NCBI GenBank assembly: GCA_002293965.1
Contig: DBEG01000062.1
Location: forward strand, 1 to 34,244
Source of the DNA: Actinobacteria bacterium UBA912
GTDB lineage: Bacteria; Actinomycetota; Coriobacteriia; Anaerosomatales; UBA912
DNA length: 34,244 bases
Direction of reading: 5' to 3'
Of the stretch, positions 1-7,560 are shown in pieces. The stretch's first letter is position 1. The number at the start of each line of letters is the position of its first letter. Both the position numbers and the translations under genes were made by a program. Under the pieces are notes generated by a model that was not told the DNA's origin, did not search any database, and saw only the letters and a program-made list of their open reading frames with translations.

Positions 1-709
1 AGTAATTCGCCATATCGAGCAGAGCCTGGGGGTTATGGGGGTTGGTCTCAAGCACCTGAAGGTCCTCGAGGACGCTTCGCTGTTCCGCATTGAGTAGTTG
101 CAGGAACTCCTCGGGAACACCTGCCTGAGGTTGCGGAGCGATCAGTCGCGACCCGTAGATGGCCAGGAGCAGGACTGCGACGAAGACCGCAAGCGAGATG
201 GCCAGGATGCTGATGGGGATCCGGTACCTTTGCGCGGGACGGAGCAGATACTTCTTTATCGGGGTGTCGTCCGTTCCGTCTCCATACCTGTCGACTTCCA
301 GACCGATGGATTGGGCCTTGAGCAGCATGTTGAGGTCGTTGGTGACCAGCGTGATCCCATCGCATCCTTCTCGGCAGGCCAGGCTTGCGACGGCCAGGAT
401 CCGGTCATCGGTGTTCCTGGGCGAAAGCCCTTCGGGGATGATGGCGTCGGCTGGCAAAGACATCACCCGCAGTGTCCCGCCTTCGGGCAGGACCACGCCT
501 TCCGAGAGTGACCCACCCTCGGAAAGCTCGAAGATGTGACGGCTCACCAGCCGTCCTCTGAATCTCAGGTCAGGGTCCACCCTCGAGGTCTTGAGTTTAT
601 CGAGCTCGCCGAGGACCGGTTCCGGGATCACGATGTTGGATCCGGGGTAGGCGAACAGGGCCTCTGGATCGGCAAGCAAGACGCTCGTATCTAGGACTAT
701 GGTTCTCAT
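1..709 (-). CDS. PIN-domain protein with membrane anchor and start of a TPR-like region (C-terminus cut by window edge)
   Basis: Reading leftwards from ATG at 707-709, the frame stays open to the window edge (236 codons seen). Residues 1-155 look like a PIN nuclease domain of the PhoH-associated type: D7 in VLDTSVL, E35 in VLGEL, D101/D102 in NTDDRILAVA and D125 in LVTNDLN give the usual acidic metal site. A hydrophobic segment at about 164-186 follows, then a helical region whose last visible part (NPHNPQALLDMANY) resembles the start of a TPR repeat. The start lies 16 bases after the stop of the upstream secreted-protein gene, so the two are probably co-transcribed. PIN domains are usually Mg-dependent RNases. 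The membrane tether and TPR-like tail argue against a simple VapC toxin, and no antitoxin gene is adjacent. Substrate unknown. Confidence 0.8.
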   Translation of the reverse strand, partial: MRTIVLDTSVLLADPEALFAYPGSNIVIPEPVLGELDKLKTSRVDPDLRFRGRLVSRHIFELSEGGSLSEGVVLPEGGTLRVMSLPADAIIPEGLSPRNTDDRILAVASLACREGCDGITLVTNDLNMLLKAQSIGLEVDRYGDGTDDTPIKKYLLRPAQRYRIPISILAISLAVFVAVLLLAIYGSRLIAPQPQAGVPEEFLQLLNAEQRSVLEDLQVLETNPHNPQALLDMANY

Positions 710-725
710 GTGCTCTTCCGCCGGT

Positions 726-2714
726 TCACTTCTGGGTACCTGAGATATTATCAGCACGCAGGGTGGGGAGTACTCTTTTTCGGACGAACAGCAGTAAGCC
801 TAGCATCACGAGTACCACACTGCCTACGATGACGAGTCTGTCGATGTAAGAGGCTCGCACGGTGGTCTCGGAATGGGCGAGCCTGATATCCCCCGCCCAA
901 AGCTCGACTCCCAGACGGCCCGAGATCGAGGATTCGAGGTCCACCGGGACCGTGATGAAGTTCTCCTGAGGGCGTATCTGCAGCGTCTTTGGCTCAGCGT
1001 TGGTAAGTAGGCCGTCGCCAAGCGCGGTGATCCTGAGTTCAAGGTCGGCCCCGGACTCATTGGTTATGGAAAGCGGGACCTCGCCACGGCTAGAGGATAG
1101 CGTCAGATCGGTGGGGGCGCTGATGGAGACTGCCTCGAATATCGACTGCGATTCGCGCAGTGCCGAGTTGGCGAAGGCCAGTCCCCGATCCACGGCCGCC
1201 CATCGGCCGTCAGGGCCGGCCCACATGCGCCCCTGTGCCAGCAGGGATGCTGCATCCGCCGAACGGGCAACGGGGTTCTCCAGGCCCGCAACCTCGACCA
1301 GAGCTGCCGCATGGATCCGAGCCTCGGTCACGGTCTGCCAGTAGTCGGCTTTCTCCTCGCTGGCTGGCAGGATCGTCTCGGCAAGGGTGACGGGCAAGGC
1401 ATCTGGGTGCTCAGAAGCCTTATCTGCCGAGATGGACGTCAGCCACCCCGGATCGACGAGGGACAGGATCGCGTCGTGGATCGCCTCGGAGTCCGATTGC
1501 GGGCCTGAGCCCATCTCAATCACGGCTATCAGGGGCATGGTGGCATCTTTCGAGACGGCTCGGGCGAAGATGGCGTCGAGAGCCGAGTCGGCGTCCGCCG
1601 CGCTGAGCGCCTGCGAGACGGCCTCGTCGGAGAGCAGGACTCCTACAGCCCCTGACTTGTAGACCCCGGAGGGCGGAGTGGTCTCCTCGGCGGGTTGGAG
1701 TGTTCCGACGCCCGAGATCATGAACTCGATTCCGGCGTCCGTCAGATACTGCGTCGCTGTCCGCGGCAGGCCTTCCGAGAGGAGGGTGCCGGCGGTCGGG
1801 GTCGCCTCGAGCACGGTGCGATACCCATAGGCTGCTCGTCGAAGATGCTCGCTGAGGTCCTCGAGGCGGCCGGTATCCTGTAGCACACCTGTATCGGGCA
1901 TCGCGTATGGCAGGTGCAGTAGCTCGAGTCTTCCCGTGGCGACAGCGCGCCCGATGGCATCCAGGGCGGATGCATAGGATCGAGCGGTGGGATCATTGGC
2001 GGGCACGGCGACAACGCGATCCTCGCGCAAGACTTCGTATCCTTGTGAGATGGCGTGCCACTCCTCCAGCAGGAATGGCGGGACAGCCAGAGTCATCCTT
2101 AGCCTAGGGTTATCGATCACGAGTTGAGCGATCCGTTGCGCGTCCAGTCGAGCGCGCGAGGTCAGAGCGGGATCGCGCACGAATCTGCCGTACGAGTCGA
2201 AGGATGGCATGCCGTTGATGTTGGCGACGAGAACGACAGGCACCGACTCGCGGCGCGGATCCCAGACGAGGAGCCGATCGGTGATGTTCCACTCACGGAC
2301 TTCGGTCGAATCAGAGCGGACGCGGAGTTCGATGGGGTAGGACCCTGCACCTACCGCGAGGTCGGGCAAGGTGCGCTCAAAGCGGATGTCCACGGTTCCC
2401 GTAGATAAACGACTGAAGACTTCGGTCTTCTGGTAGATCAGTCGTCCTGCATCGGTGCGCATCTGAAGTCTGGCTTCAAGGTAGCTGGTCGGTCGGTCTA
2501 TCGTGACGGTCACCGTGGCCGTGAGCGAGCCATCTGCGGTTGTCGACACAGAGTCCTTCACAAGCCTGACGAGGCCGTCTTCCGTGACCGAGACGGTCGG
2601 ATTCGCCCATGCGCAAGTCGGCAGTGCGCCAGTCAACAGCGCGCTTGCCGCCAATAGGCCGACAAAGAGCAGGTATCGGGCTCTTGCCGGTCGAAAGACC
2701 GGAGAGTAGGTCAT
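726..2714 (-). CDS. Secreted, C-terminally membrane-anchored protein, DUF6049-like
   Basis: A 662-residue protein with an N-terminal signal peptide (hydrophobic about 14-33, likely cleavage after CAWA near 37) and one C-terminal transmembrane helix at about 626-644 followed by a basic tail, so most of it should lie outside the membrane. The first 160 residues look like a beta-rich domain. The middle (about 155-430) has an alternating alpha/beta pattern with PVVLVANINGMPSF, LAVPPFLLEEW and LLHLPYAMPDTG, resembling the deacetylase/glycosidase-like core of actinobacterial DUF6049 proteins. A second beta domain precedes the anchor. The ATG is preceded by AGGAG at 8-base spacing. It heads a two-gene unit with the PIN-domain gene. 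DUF6049 genes often lie near cell-wall genes, so an envelope role is an inference. The family call is by resemblance only. Confidence 0.7.
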   Translation of the reverse strand: MTYSPVFRPARARYLLFVGLLAASALLTGALPTCAWANPTVSVTEDGLVRLVKDSVSTTADGSLTATVTVTIDRPTSYLEARLQMRTDAGRLIYQKTEVFSRLSTGTVDIRFERTLPDLAVGAGSYPIELRVRSDSTEVREWNITDRLLVWDPRRESVPVVLVANINGMPSFDSYGRFVRDPALTSRARLDAQRIAQLVIDNPRLRMTLAVPPFLLEEWHAISQGYEVLREDRVVAVPANDPTARSYASALDAIGRAVATGRLELLHLPYAMPDTGVLQDTGRLEDLSEHLRRAAYGYRTVLEATPTAGTLLSEGLPRTATQYLTDAGIEFMISGVGTLQPAEETTPPSGVYKSGAVGVLLSDEAVSQALSAADADSALDAIFARAVSKDATMPLIAVIEMGSGPQSDSEAIHDAILSLVDPGWLTSISADKASEHPDALPVTLAETILPASEEKADYWQTVTEARIHAAALVEVAGLENPVARSADAASLLAQGRMWAGPDGRWAAVDRGLAFANSALRESQSIFEAVSISAPTDLTLSSSRGEVPLSITNESGADLELRITALGDGLLTNAEPKTLQIRPQENFITVPVDLESSISGRLGVELWAGDIRLAHSETTVRASYIDRLVIVGSVVLVMLGLLLFVRKRVLPTLRADNISGTQK

Positions 2715-2754
2715 CTCATATCTCCTGGAACAGTCATAGGCTTTTGATTTTTAG

Positions 2755-2782
2755 TGAACAGTGTCAGCGAGTGTCGTACCAT
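2755..2782 (+). promoter_or_regulatory. Weak candidate promoter for lon
   Basis: TGAACA (2755-2760) and TACCAT (2777-2782) are separated by 16 bases and each match the sigma-70 consensus at four of six positions. Transcription would begin near 2789, downstream of the GTG at 2785 and upstream of the TTG start at 2833. The fit is modest and could be chance. No CTTGAGT-N7-ACTCAAG (HAIR) element is visible here. Confidence 0.25.
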
Positions 2783-2832
2783 AAGTGCATACAGGTGATT
2801 ATCGCACGATGTATCGAAAGGAGCTTGTTCGA

Positions 2833-5202
2833 TTGTCTGAACAGAGCAGTTCCAATCAGTCGTCCCAGATACTACCGCTGATCCCGCTGCGGGATCTGAT
2901 ACTCTTCCCGCACCTCGTGGTGCCGTTGTTCGTTGGCCGCGAGCGCTCGATCAAGGCGCTGGAGGAGGCGATGCGCAACGATCATCAGGTCGCACTCGTT
3001 ACCCAGAGGCACGCAGAGACAGTGGATCCCGACGAGGCGGAGGTCTACTCCATCGGCTGTGTGGCCAACGTGATACAAGAGCTCAAGCTGCCCGATGGAA
3101 CCGCGAAGGCGCTGGTAGAAGGCGGAAAGCGCATCCGCATACTCGAGTGGATCACATCAGAGCCATTCATACAGGTGCGCGTCGAATACATCGACGAGGT
3201 AGTCGAGACCGACGTCGAGACAGAAGCACTCATGCGGGCGCTGATCAACGACTTCGAGAAGGCTGGTGGGCTCGGCAAGCCGATACCTGCCGAGGTCATG
3301 ATGGCCGCTTCGGGTATCGCGGAGCCCGGCAGACTCGCCGACTTCGTCGCCTTCCACTTGAATCTCAAGGTCGCCGAGAAGCAAAGCATCCTGGAGGCCA
3401 TCGACCCGAACACCAGGCTGGAGATAGCAGCTCGCTTTCTGGGTAAGGAGCTTGAGATCCTTGAGCTGGGGAGCCGGATCCAGGATCGCGTCAAGGACCA
3501 GATGACCAAGACCCAGCGTGAGTACTTCTTGCGGGAGCAACTCAAGGCCATCCAGCAGGAACTCGGTCACTACGACGAGATCCAGGCCGAGATGGACGAC
3601 TACCGCACGAGGATCGCCGCTGCAGTCATGCCCGAGGCGGTCGAGGAGAAGGCGCTCAAGGAACTCTCCCGGCTTGAGAAGATGCCTTCGGCGAGTGCAG
3701 AAACAGGCGTGATCCGAACGTATCTCGACTGGCTCATCGGTCTGCCGTGGAACACCGAGTCGGTAGGGGAGCTGGATTTGATCGCAGCTCAGGAGATACT
3801 CGACGAGGATCACTATGGACTCGAGAAGGTCAAAGAACGCGTGTTGGAGTATCTAGCAGTCCACAAGCTCACAGACCGGATGCGCGGTCCGATCCTATGT
3901 TTCGTGGGGCCGCCCGGGGTGGGCAAGACCTCGATCGGGAAGTCGATCGCTCGTTCGCTTGGCCGCGAGTTCATCAGGATGTCGCTTGGCGGAGTCCGCG
4001 ACGAGGCCGAGATCAGAGGCCATCGGCGGACGTATGTCGGCGCACTGCCCGGCAGGATCATCCAGTCGATCAATCAGGCGGGAACGAAGAATCCGGTCTT
4101 CATGATGGACGAGATCGACAAGGTCGGTCTCGATTTCCGAGGCGACCCGACGAGCGCTCTGCTGGAAGTCCTCGATCCCGAGCAGAACTACGCCTTCCAG
4201 GACCACTACCTGGAGACGCCTTTCGATCTATCCAACACCATGTTCATCACGACAGCCAACCTGCTCGATCCGATCCCGTCGGCGCTGCGCGATCGTATGG
4301 AGGTCATCCACTTCCCCGGATATACAGAGGACGAGAAATCCCGGATCGCGCATGACTACCTGATTCCCAAACAACTCTCTGAGCACGGACTGGGCAAGGG
4401 CAAGCTCGAGCTGAGCGAGGATGCGGTGCGTGAGATCGTACGCAGGTACACACGCGAGGCAGGGGTGCGTGGCCTGGAGCGCACGATCGCCATGATCTGT
4501 CGACAGGTCGCGCGCCGGGTCGTCGAAGGCAAGAAGACCAAGACGCGCGTCACGGCCAAGACCCTGCACAAGTACCTCGGCCCACCGAAATTCACCTTCG
4601 GACTCGCCGAGGAGAAGGATCAGATCGGTGTCGCCACAGGACTTGTATGGACCGAGGTCGGCGGTGATGTCATCTTCATCGAGTCGACGAAGATGAAGGG
4701 CAAGGGCGGGCTCATCCTGACGGGCCAGCTTGGGGACGTGATGCGCGAATCGGCACAGGCAGCGCTCTCCTACATCCGGACGCGAGCACCCGAACTGGGC
4801 TTGGAGCCGCATTTTGCAGAAGAGTATGACATGCATATCCATGTTCCGGCAGCGGCGATCCCCAAGGATGGACCCTCGGCGGGCATCACGATGGCGACCT
4901 CGCTCGCGTCATGTTTGATGGGATGTCCGGTGCGCCGCGATATCGCGATGACGGGCGAGATCACATTGCGTGGGCAGGTGCTGCCAGTGGGTGGGATCAA
5001 GGAGAAGCTCTTGGCCGCTCACAGAGCAGGGGTCAAGACGGTGCTCATACCGCACGGCAGTGTACGCGATCTAGACCTGTTGCCTGCGCCGATCAAAGAG
5101 GAGCTCGACATAATCCCAGTCAAGACGATGGACGAGGTTCTGGATCGCGCATTGGTCGCCGAGTGTTTTGGCGGGTCCGGTTCCAAGAAGCGCCGCCGCT
5201 GA
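2833..5202 (+). CDS. lon: ATP-dependent protease Lon
   Basis: Cytoplasmic AAA+ serine protease that degrades misfolded and short-lived regulatory proteins. With the TTG start it has 789 residues, normal for bacterial LonA. Order: N-terminal LON substrate domain (about 15-205), coiled linker, AAA+ module with Walker A GPPGVGKT (359-366), Walker B region FMMDEIDK and arginine-containing SALRDRME, then the protease domain with catalytic S682 in PKDGPSAG and catalytic lysine about 725 in GGIKEKLLAA. The start is set by GAAAGGAG at 2816-2823, nine bases before TTG 2833; the in-frame GTG at 2785 and ATG at 2809 lie upstream of this site and lack a good one. It is divergent from the DUF6049-like gene and convergent with the small metalloprotease-like gene, leaving 14 bases between them. 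Confidence 0.97.
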   Translation: MSEQSSSNQSSQILPLIPLRDLILFPHLVVPLFVGRERSIKALEEAMRNDHQVALVTQRHAETVDPDEAEVYSIGCVANVIQELKLPDGTAKALVEGGKRIRILEWITSEPFIQVRVEYIDEVVETDVETEALMRALINDFEKAGGLGKPIPAEVMMAASGIAEPGRLADFVAFHLNLKVAEKQSILEAIDPNTRLEIAARFLGKELEILELGSRIQDRVKDQMTKTQREYFLREQLKAIQQELGHYDEIQAEMDDYRTRIAAAVMPEAVEEKALKELSRLEKMPSASAETGVIRTYLDWLIGLPWNTESVGELDLIAAQEILDEDHYGLEKVKERVLEYLAVHKLTDRMRGPILCFVGPPGVGKTSIGKSIARSLGREFIRMSLGGVRDEAEIRGHRRTYVGALPGRIIQSINQAGTKNPVFMMDEIDKVGLDFRGDPTSALLEVLDPEQNYAFQDHYLETPFDLSNTMFITTANLLDPIPSALRDRMEVIHFPGYTEDEKSRIAHDYLIPKQLSEHGLGKGKLELSEDAVREIVRRYTREAGVRGLERTIAMICRQVARRVVEGKKTKTRVTAKTLHKYLGPPKFTFGLAEEKDQIGVATGLVWTEVGGDVIFIESTKMKGKGGLILTGQLGDVMRESAQAALSYIRTRAPELGLEPHFAEEYDMHIHVPAAAIPKDGPSAGITMATSLASCLMGCPVRRDIAMTGEITLRGQVLPVGGIKEKLLAAHRAGVKTVLIPHGSVRDLDLLPAPIKEELDIIPVKTMDEVLDRALVAECFGGSGSKKRRR

Positions 5203-5216
5203 GAAACCGAGGGTCG

Positions 5217-5744
5217 CTATTCGGCGAAGCTGGCGGCGTTGGCGGGAGGCACGTTCTCGCGCCAGTCGATGCGGTTGTTGTCACGCCAATCGATGATGTG
5301 CCAGATCTCGTGCTCGATGATCCTCTCAAGCGATGCTGTATGCGTGCGACTGATGACGATCCGTCCGCTCTGGAAGTACGCGATCGCCTGGAAACCGCGC
5401 GCATTGCCGTATTCGACGGTTGTGCCGCGAAGGATCGGGTAGCGAGCTTTGAGCGAGGCCAGTATCGCCTGCGCGCGATCCGCCGAGGAGCCGGTCGCAG
5501 CTGTTGCGGCGACGGGAGCGCTCTTTCTTGCCGAGGCGACCGTTCCTGCTTTCGGCCGATCGAGCTTCAGGGGCACCTTCTCGGCGGTTGGTGGAGGGGT
5601 TATTTCGGTGAATCCTGCGGCGAGTCCGGGAGCGGCGGGAGCTGAGGATCGCGCTGTTACAGCGGATGCCGAGCCGACCAACAACAGGGCAGCCGCCACG
5701 AGAGTCGTGGCCTGCAGGATCGTTCTTTTCGAGTCCAGTCGCAC
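5217..5744 (-). CDS. Small secreted zinc-metallopeptidase-like protein (HExxH)
   Basis: A 175-residue protein starting at GTG 5742-5744, with AGGAGT (5751-5756) six bases upstream. Residues 1-28 form a signal peptide ending near SASA. A long Ala/Pro/Thr-rich linker follows to about residue 85. The remaining compact domain carries HEIWH at 145-149 with D152 three residues on (HExxHxxD), a zinc-binding catalytic signature. The next line, DWRDNNRIDW, is rich in acidic and aromatic residues. The chain ends in FAE only 26 residues after the motif, so a third zinc ligand must be D152 or one of the last acidic residues. The linker and signal suggest an extracytoplasmic protein reaching through the wall. 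I do not recognise a named family, and activity is inferred from the motif alone. Confidence 0.65.
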   Translation of the reverse strand: MRLDSKRTILQATTLVAAALLLVGSASAVTARSSAPAAPGLAAGFTEITPPPTAEKVPLKLDRPKAGTVASARKSAPVAATAATGSSADRAQAILASLKARYPILRGTTVEYGNARGFQAIAYFQSGRIVISRTHTASLERIIEHEIWHIIDWRDNNRIDWRENVPPANAASFAE

Positions 5745-5763
5745 TTCAACACTCCTTCTCTCC

Positions 5764-5798
5764 AGCCCAAGAAATCTCGGTTTGTGGGCTGTTTGGGC
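5764..5798 (-). promoter_or_regulatory. Alternative hairpins in the 5' leader of the metallopeptidase-like gene
   Basis: AGCCCA (5764-5769) can pair with TGGGCT (5785-5790) across a 15-base loop. The overlapping GCCCAA (5765-5770) can pair instead with TTGGGC (5793-5798). The two pairings share the arm nearest the gene and exclude each other. That arm begins seven bases upstream of the ribosome-binding site at 5751-5756 (minus-strand sense), so the choice could affect translation. In G+C-rich DNA such pairings also arise by chance. Confidence 0.3.
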
Positions 5799-5844
5799 CG
5801 AATGGCCTTCACTGCATATATCGGAATATCGGCGCGCGACATTA

Positions 5845-5878
5845 GCCCGATCCCCCGAACGGGCCTAGGGTGTAAACT
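5845..5878 (+). promoter_or_regulatory. Candidate -10 box and inverted repeat before the sortase gene
   Basis: TAAACT at 5873-5878 resembles a -10 box and would start transcription at about 5884-5886, essentially at the ATG (5886), so the sortase mRNA may be leaderless. No good ribosome-binding site precedes that ATG, which agrees. No clear -35 hexamer is present at 16-18 bases. Where it should be lies an inverted repeat, GCCCG (5845-5849) and CGGGC (5860-5864), which could be an operator. Two direct copies of ATATCGG lie further upstream at 5818-5824 and 5826-5832. Confidence 0.35.
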
Positions 5879-5885
5879 CACTGTC

Positions 5886-6572
5886 ATGAACAGCGATCTC
5901 GAAATCCAGGCAGGATCGGTGACACAGAACCGCGCAAGGGTCCGCGCGCTTGCCCTGGCGGCAAGTAACGTGCTGCTAGGATTCGCTGCGGGATTGCTGC
6001 TCTACTACCTGATCACGGACGTCTTGAACCGCTTCGAGCAACGTCAGCTGCAGGCCGAGTTCCCCGCTAGGGCAGATACCGTGCCAGCTTCCGACCCCTC
6101 GCCCGAGAGCCCCATAGACCTTGCCGGATGGAGCGAGCAGGACCTGCCCTTTTGGACAGAACAAGCCGAAGGGGGTTCTTTCGGGCGCCTGATCATTGAA
6201 CGGATCGGCCTCGACCAGGTGGTGGTCAAAGGCCACTCCCGCGATGTGCTTCGGCGAGGGCCGGGGTGGATGGATTACACTGACCTTCCGGGCGAGACCG
6301 GCAATGTGGGCATCGCGGGACACAGGACGACCTTCGGGGCACCGTTCAGGCGACTGGACGAAGTCCGCATAGGGGACATCCTCGAACTGCAATCGCCGTA
6401 CAGGAGCTATCGATACCGCGTCGCCGAGGTATTCAGAGTCACTCCTGACAGAGTGGAGGTAATGCGCTCTACGGATGAGCCGACGCTCACTCTCTCGGCC
6501 TGTGATCCGCCGTTCAGCGCAGAGTACAGATTGATTGTGCAGGCGCGATTGGTGGAAGTGACGAAGTTCTAG
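5886..6572 (+). CDS. Sortase (class E-like) transpeptidase
   Basis: A 228-residue membrane-anchored cysteine transpeptidase of the sortase family, which cleaves sorting signals and joins surface proteins to the wall or to each other. One transmembrane helix lies at about 22-44, so the catalytic domain faces outward. The catalytic triad is visible: H146 in GIAGHRTTFGAPF, C206 in LTLSACDP, and R215 in AEYRLIV. The GHR-T-x-G-APF and TL-x-x-C-DP context resembles actinobacterial class E sortases; a serine replaces the usual threonine two residues before the cysteine. The ATG at 5886 has no strong ribosome-binding site and may be translated from a leaderless mRNA. The epimerase gene follows after 22 bases. 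No protein with an LPxTG-type signal is visible in the window, so its substrate is elsewhere. Confidence 0.9.
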   Translation: MNSDLEIQAGSVTQNRARVRALALAASNVLLGFAAGLLLYYLITDVLNRFEQRQLQAEFPARADTVPASDPSPESPIDLAGWSEQDLPFWTEQAEGGSFGRLIIERIGLDQVVVKGHSRDVLRRGPGWMDYTDLPGETGNVGIAGHRTTFGAPFRRLDEVRIGDILELQSPYRSYRYRVAEVFRVTPDRVEVMRSTDEPTLTLSACDPPFSAEYRLIVQARLVEVTKF

Positions 6573-6594
6573 GCTACGAAGACAGGAGATGTGG

Positions 6595-7560
6595 ATGCGG
6601 ATATTGGTTACGGGCGGAGCCGGTTTCATCGGGTCGCACCTGGTCGACGCTCTCGTCGAGGAGAACGAAGTCGCAGTTGTGGACGACCTGTCGACCGGAG
6701 ACCGAGCCAACCTGAATCCGGCGGCGCGATTCACAGAGCTAAGTATTCTCGACCCCCAGTTCGAGGCGGTCGTCGTCGACTTCATGCCCGACGCCATCGT
6801 CCATCTTGCAGCCCAGACCAGCGTCGGGGTGTCGATCGAAGACCCAGCCAGAGATTGGCAACTCAACGTCGAGGGTACCCGCCGAGTGGCGGTGGCGGCT
6901 CTCGCTGCAGGTGCAAGGACGGTGTTATCGGCTTCTTCGGCGGCTGTCTATGGCAACCCGACGTCGATGCCGCTGCAAGAGGTCGGCCACAAGCGTCCTA
7001 TGAGCCCTTACGGCAAGTCGAAACTCGCTGCCGAAGAAGTCCTCGCGGGCGAGCTGGCCGATTCGAGCGTGGACTTCGCGAGCCTGCGCTTTGCGAACGT
7101 GTACGGACCCAGGCAGAGCAGCGAGGGCGAAGGCGGAGTGGTGGCCATATTCGCGGCCAGGATCGCAGACGGTAACCCGATCGTGGTGTACGGCGACGGA
7201 CATCAAACGCGGGATTTCATCTACGTCAGGGACGTGGTGGCGGGAATCATGTTCGCCCTTGCATCCCAGCCGGTGCTCAGGGAAGGCGGAGGCGCAGGCT
7301 CGGCTTACAACATCTCAACCGGGACCGAGACGAGCGTGTCCGATCTGATCGAAGTCATGGCGGCTCGTTCGACCGGGTCCGTACATGTACTCCATGAGCC
7401 CCCGCGGCCGGGGGATATCAGGAGCAGCTATCTGGATCCGCGTAAAGCCCGGGACGTGTTCGGCTGGAGCGCGCATTTCCCGCTAGCGGAGGGGATCGCC
7501 GCGACACTGGACTGGTACACCGCGAGACGGAGGCTTCAGGATGGCCGAGCAAACACCTGA
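6595..7560 (+). CDS. NAD-dependent sugar-nucleotide epimerase/dehydratase (GalE-like extended SDR)
   Basis: A 321-residue extended short-chain dehydrogenase/reductase that should act on a UDP- or dTDP-sugar for polysaccharide or glycoprotein synthesis. The Rossmann NAD motif TGGAGFIGS is at 6-14, the acidic residue closing the second strand is in VVDDLS at about 30, and the active-site residues are S115 (SSAAVYG), Y139 and K143 (YGKSK). RFANVYGPRQ and GDGHQTRDFIYVRDV are typical of UDP-glucose 4-epimerase-like enzymes. AGGAG at 6584-6588 is six bases before ATG 6595, whereas the in-frame ATG at 6589 touches it, so 6595 is preferred. The exact substrate cannot be read from the sequence. It sits between sortase and the UDG-fold gene, overlapping the latter by 20 bases. 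Confidence 0.9.
   Translation: MRILVTGGAGFIGSHLVDALVEENEVAVVDDLSTGDRANLNPAARFTELSILDPQFEAVVVDFMPDAIVHLAAQTSVGVSIEDPARDWQLNVEGTRRVAVAALAAGARTVLSASSAAVYGNPTSMPLQEVGHKRPMSPYGKSKLAAEEVLAGELADSSVDFASLRFANVYGPRQSSEGEGGVVAIFAARIADGNPIVVYGDGHQTRDFIYVRDVVAGIMFALASQPVLREGGGAGSAYNISTGTETSVSDLIEVMAARSTGSVHVLHEPPRPGDIRSSYLDPRKARDVFGWSAHFPLAEGIAATLDWYTARRRLQDGRANT

Noticed and set aside
1..709. VapBC-type toxin-antitoxin pair
   Set aside because: The PIN protein is longer, has a membrane helix and C-terminal extension, and its neighbour is a large secreted protein rather than a small antitoxin.
2715..2832. HspR HAIR element controlling lon
   Set aside because: No CTTGAGT or ACTCAAG at the right spacing in this gap. 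The few such heptamers elsewhere in the window lie inside coding sequence without a partner.
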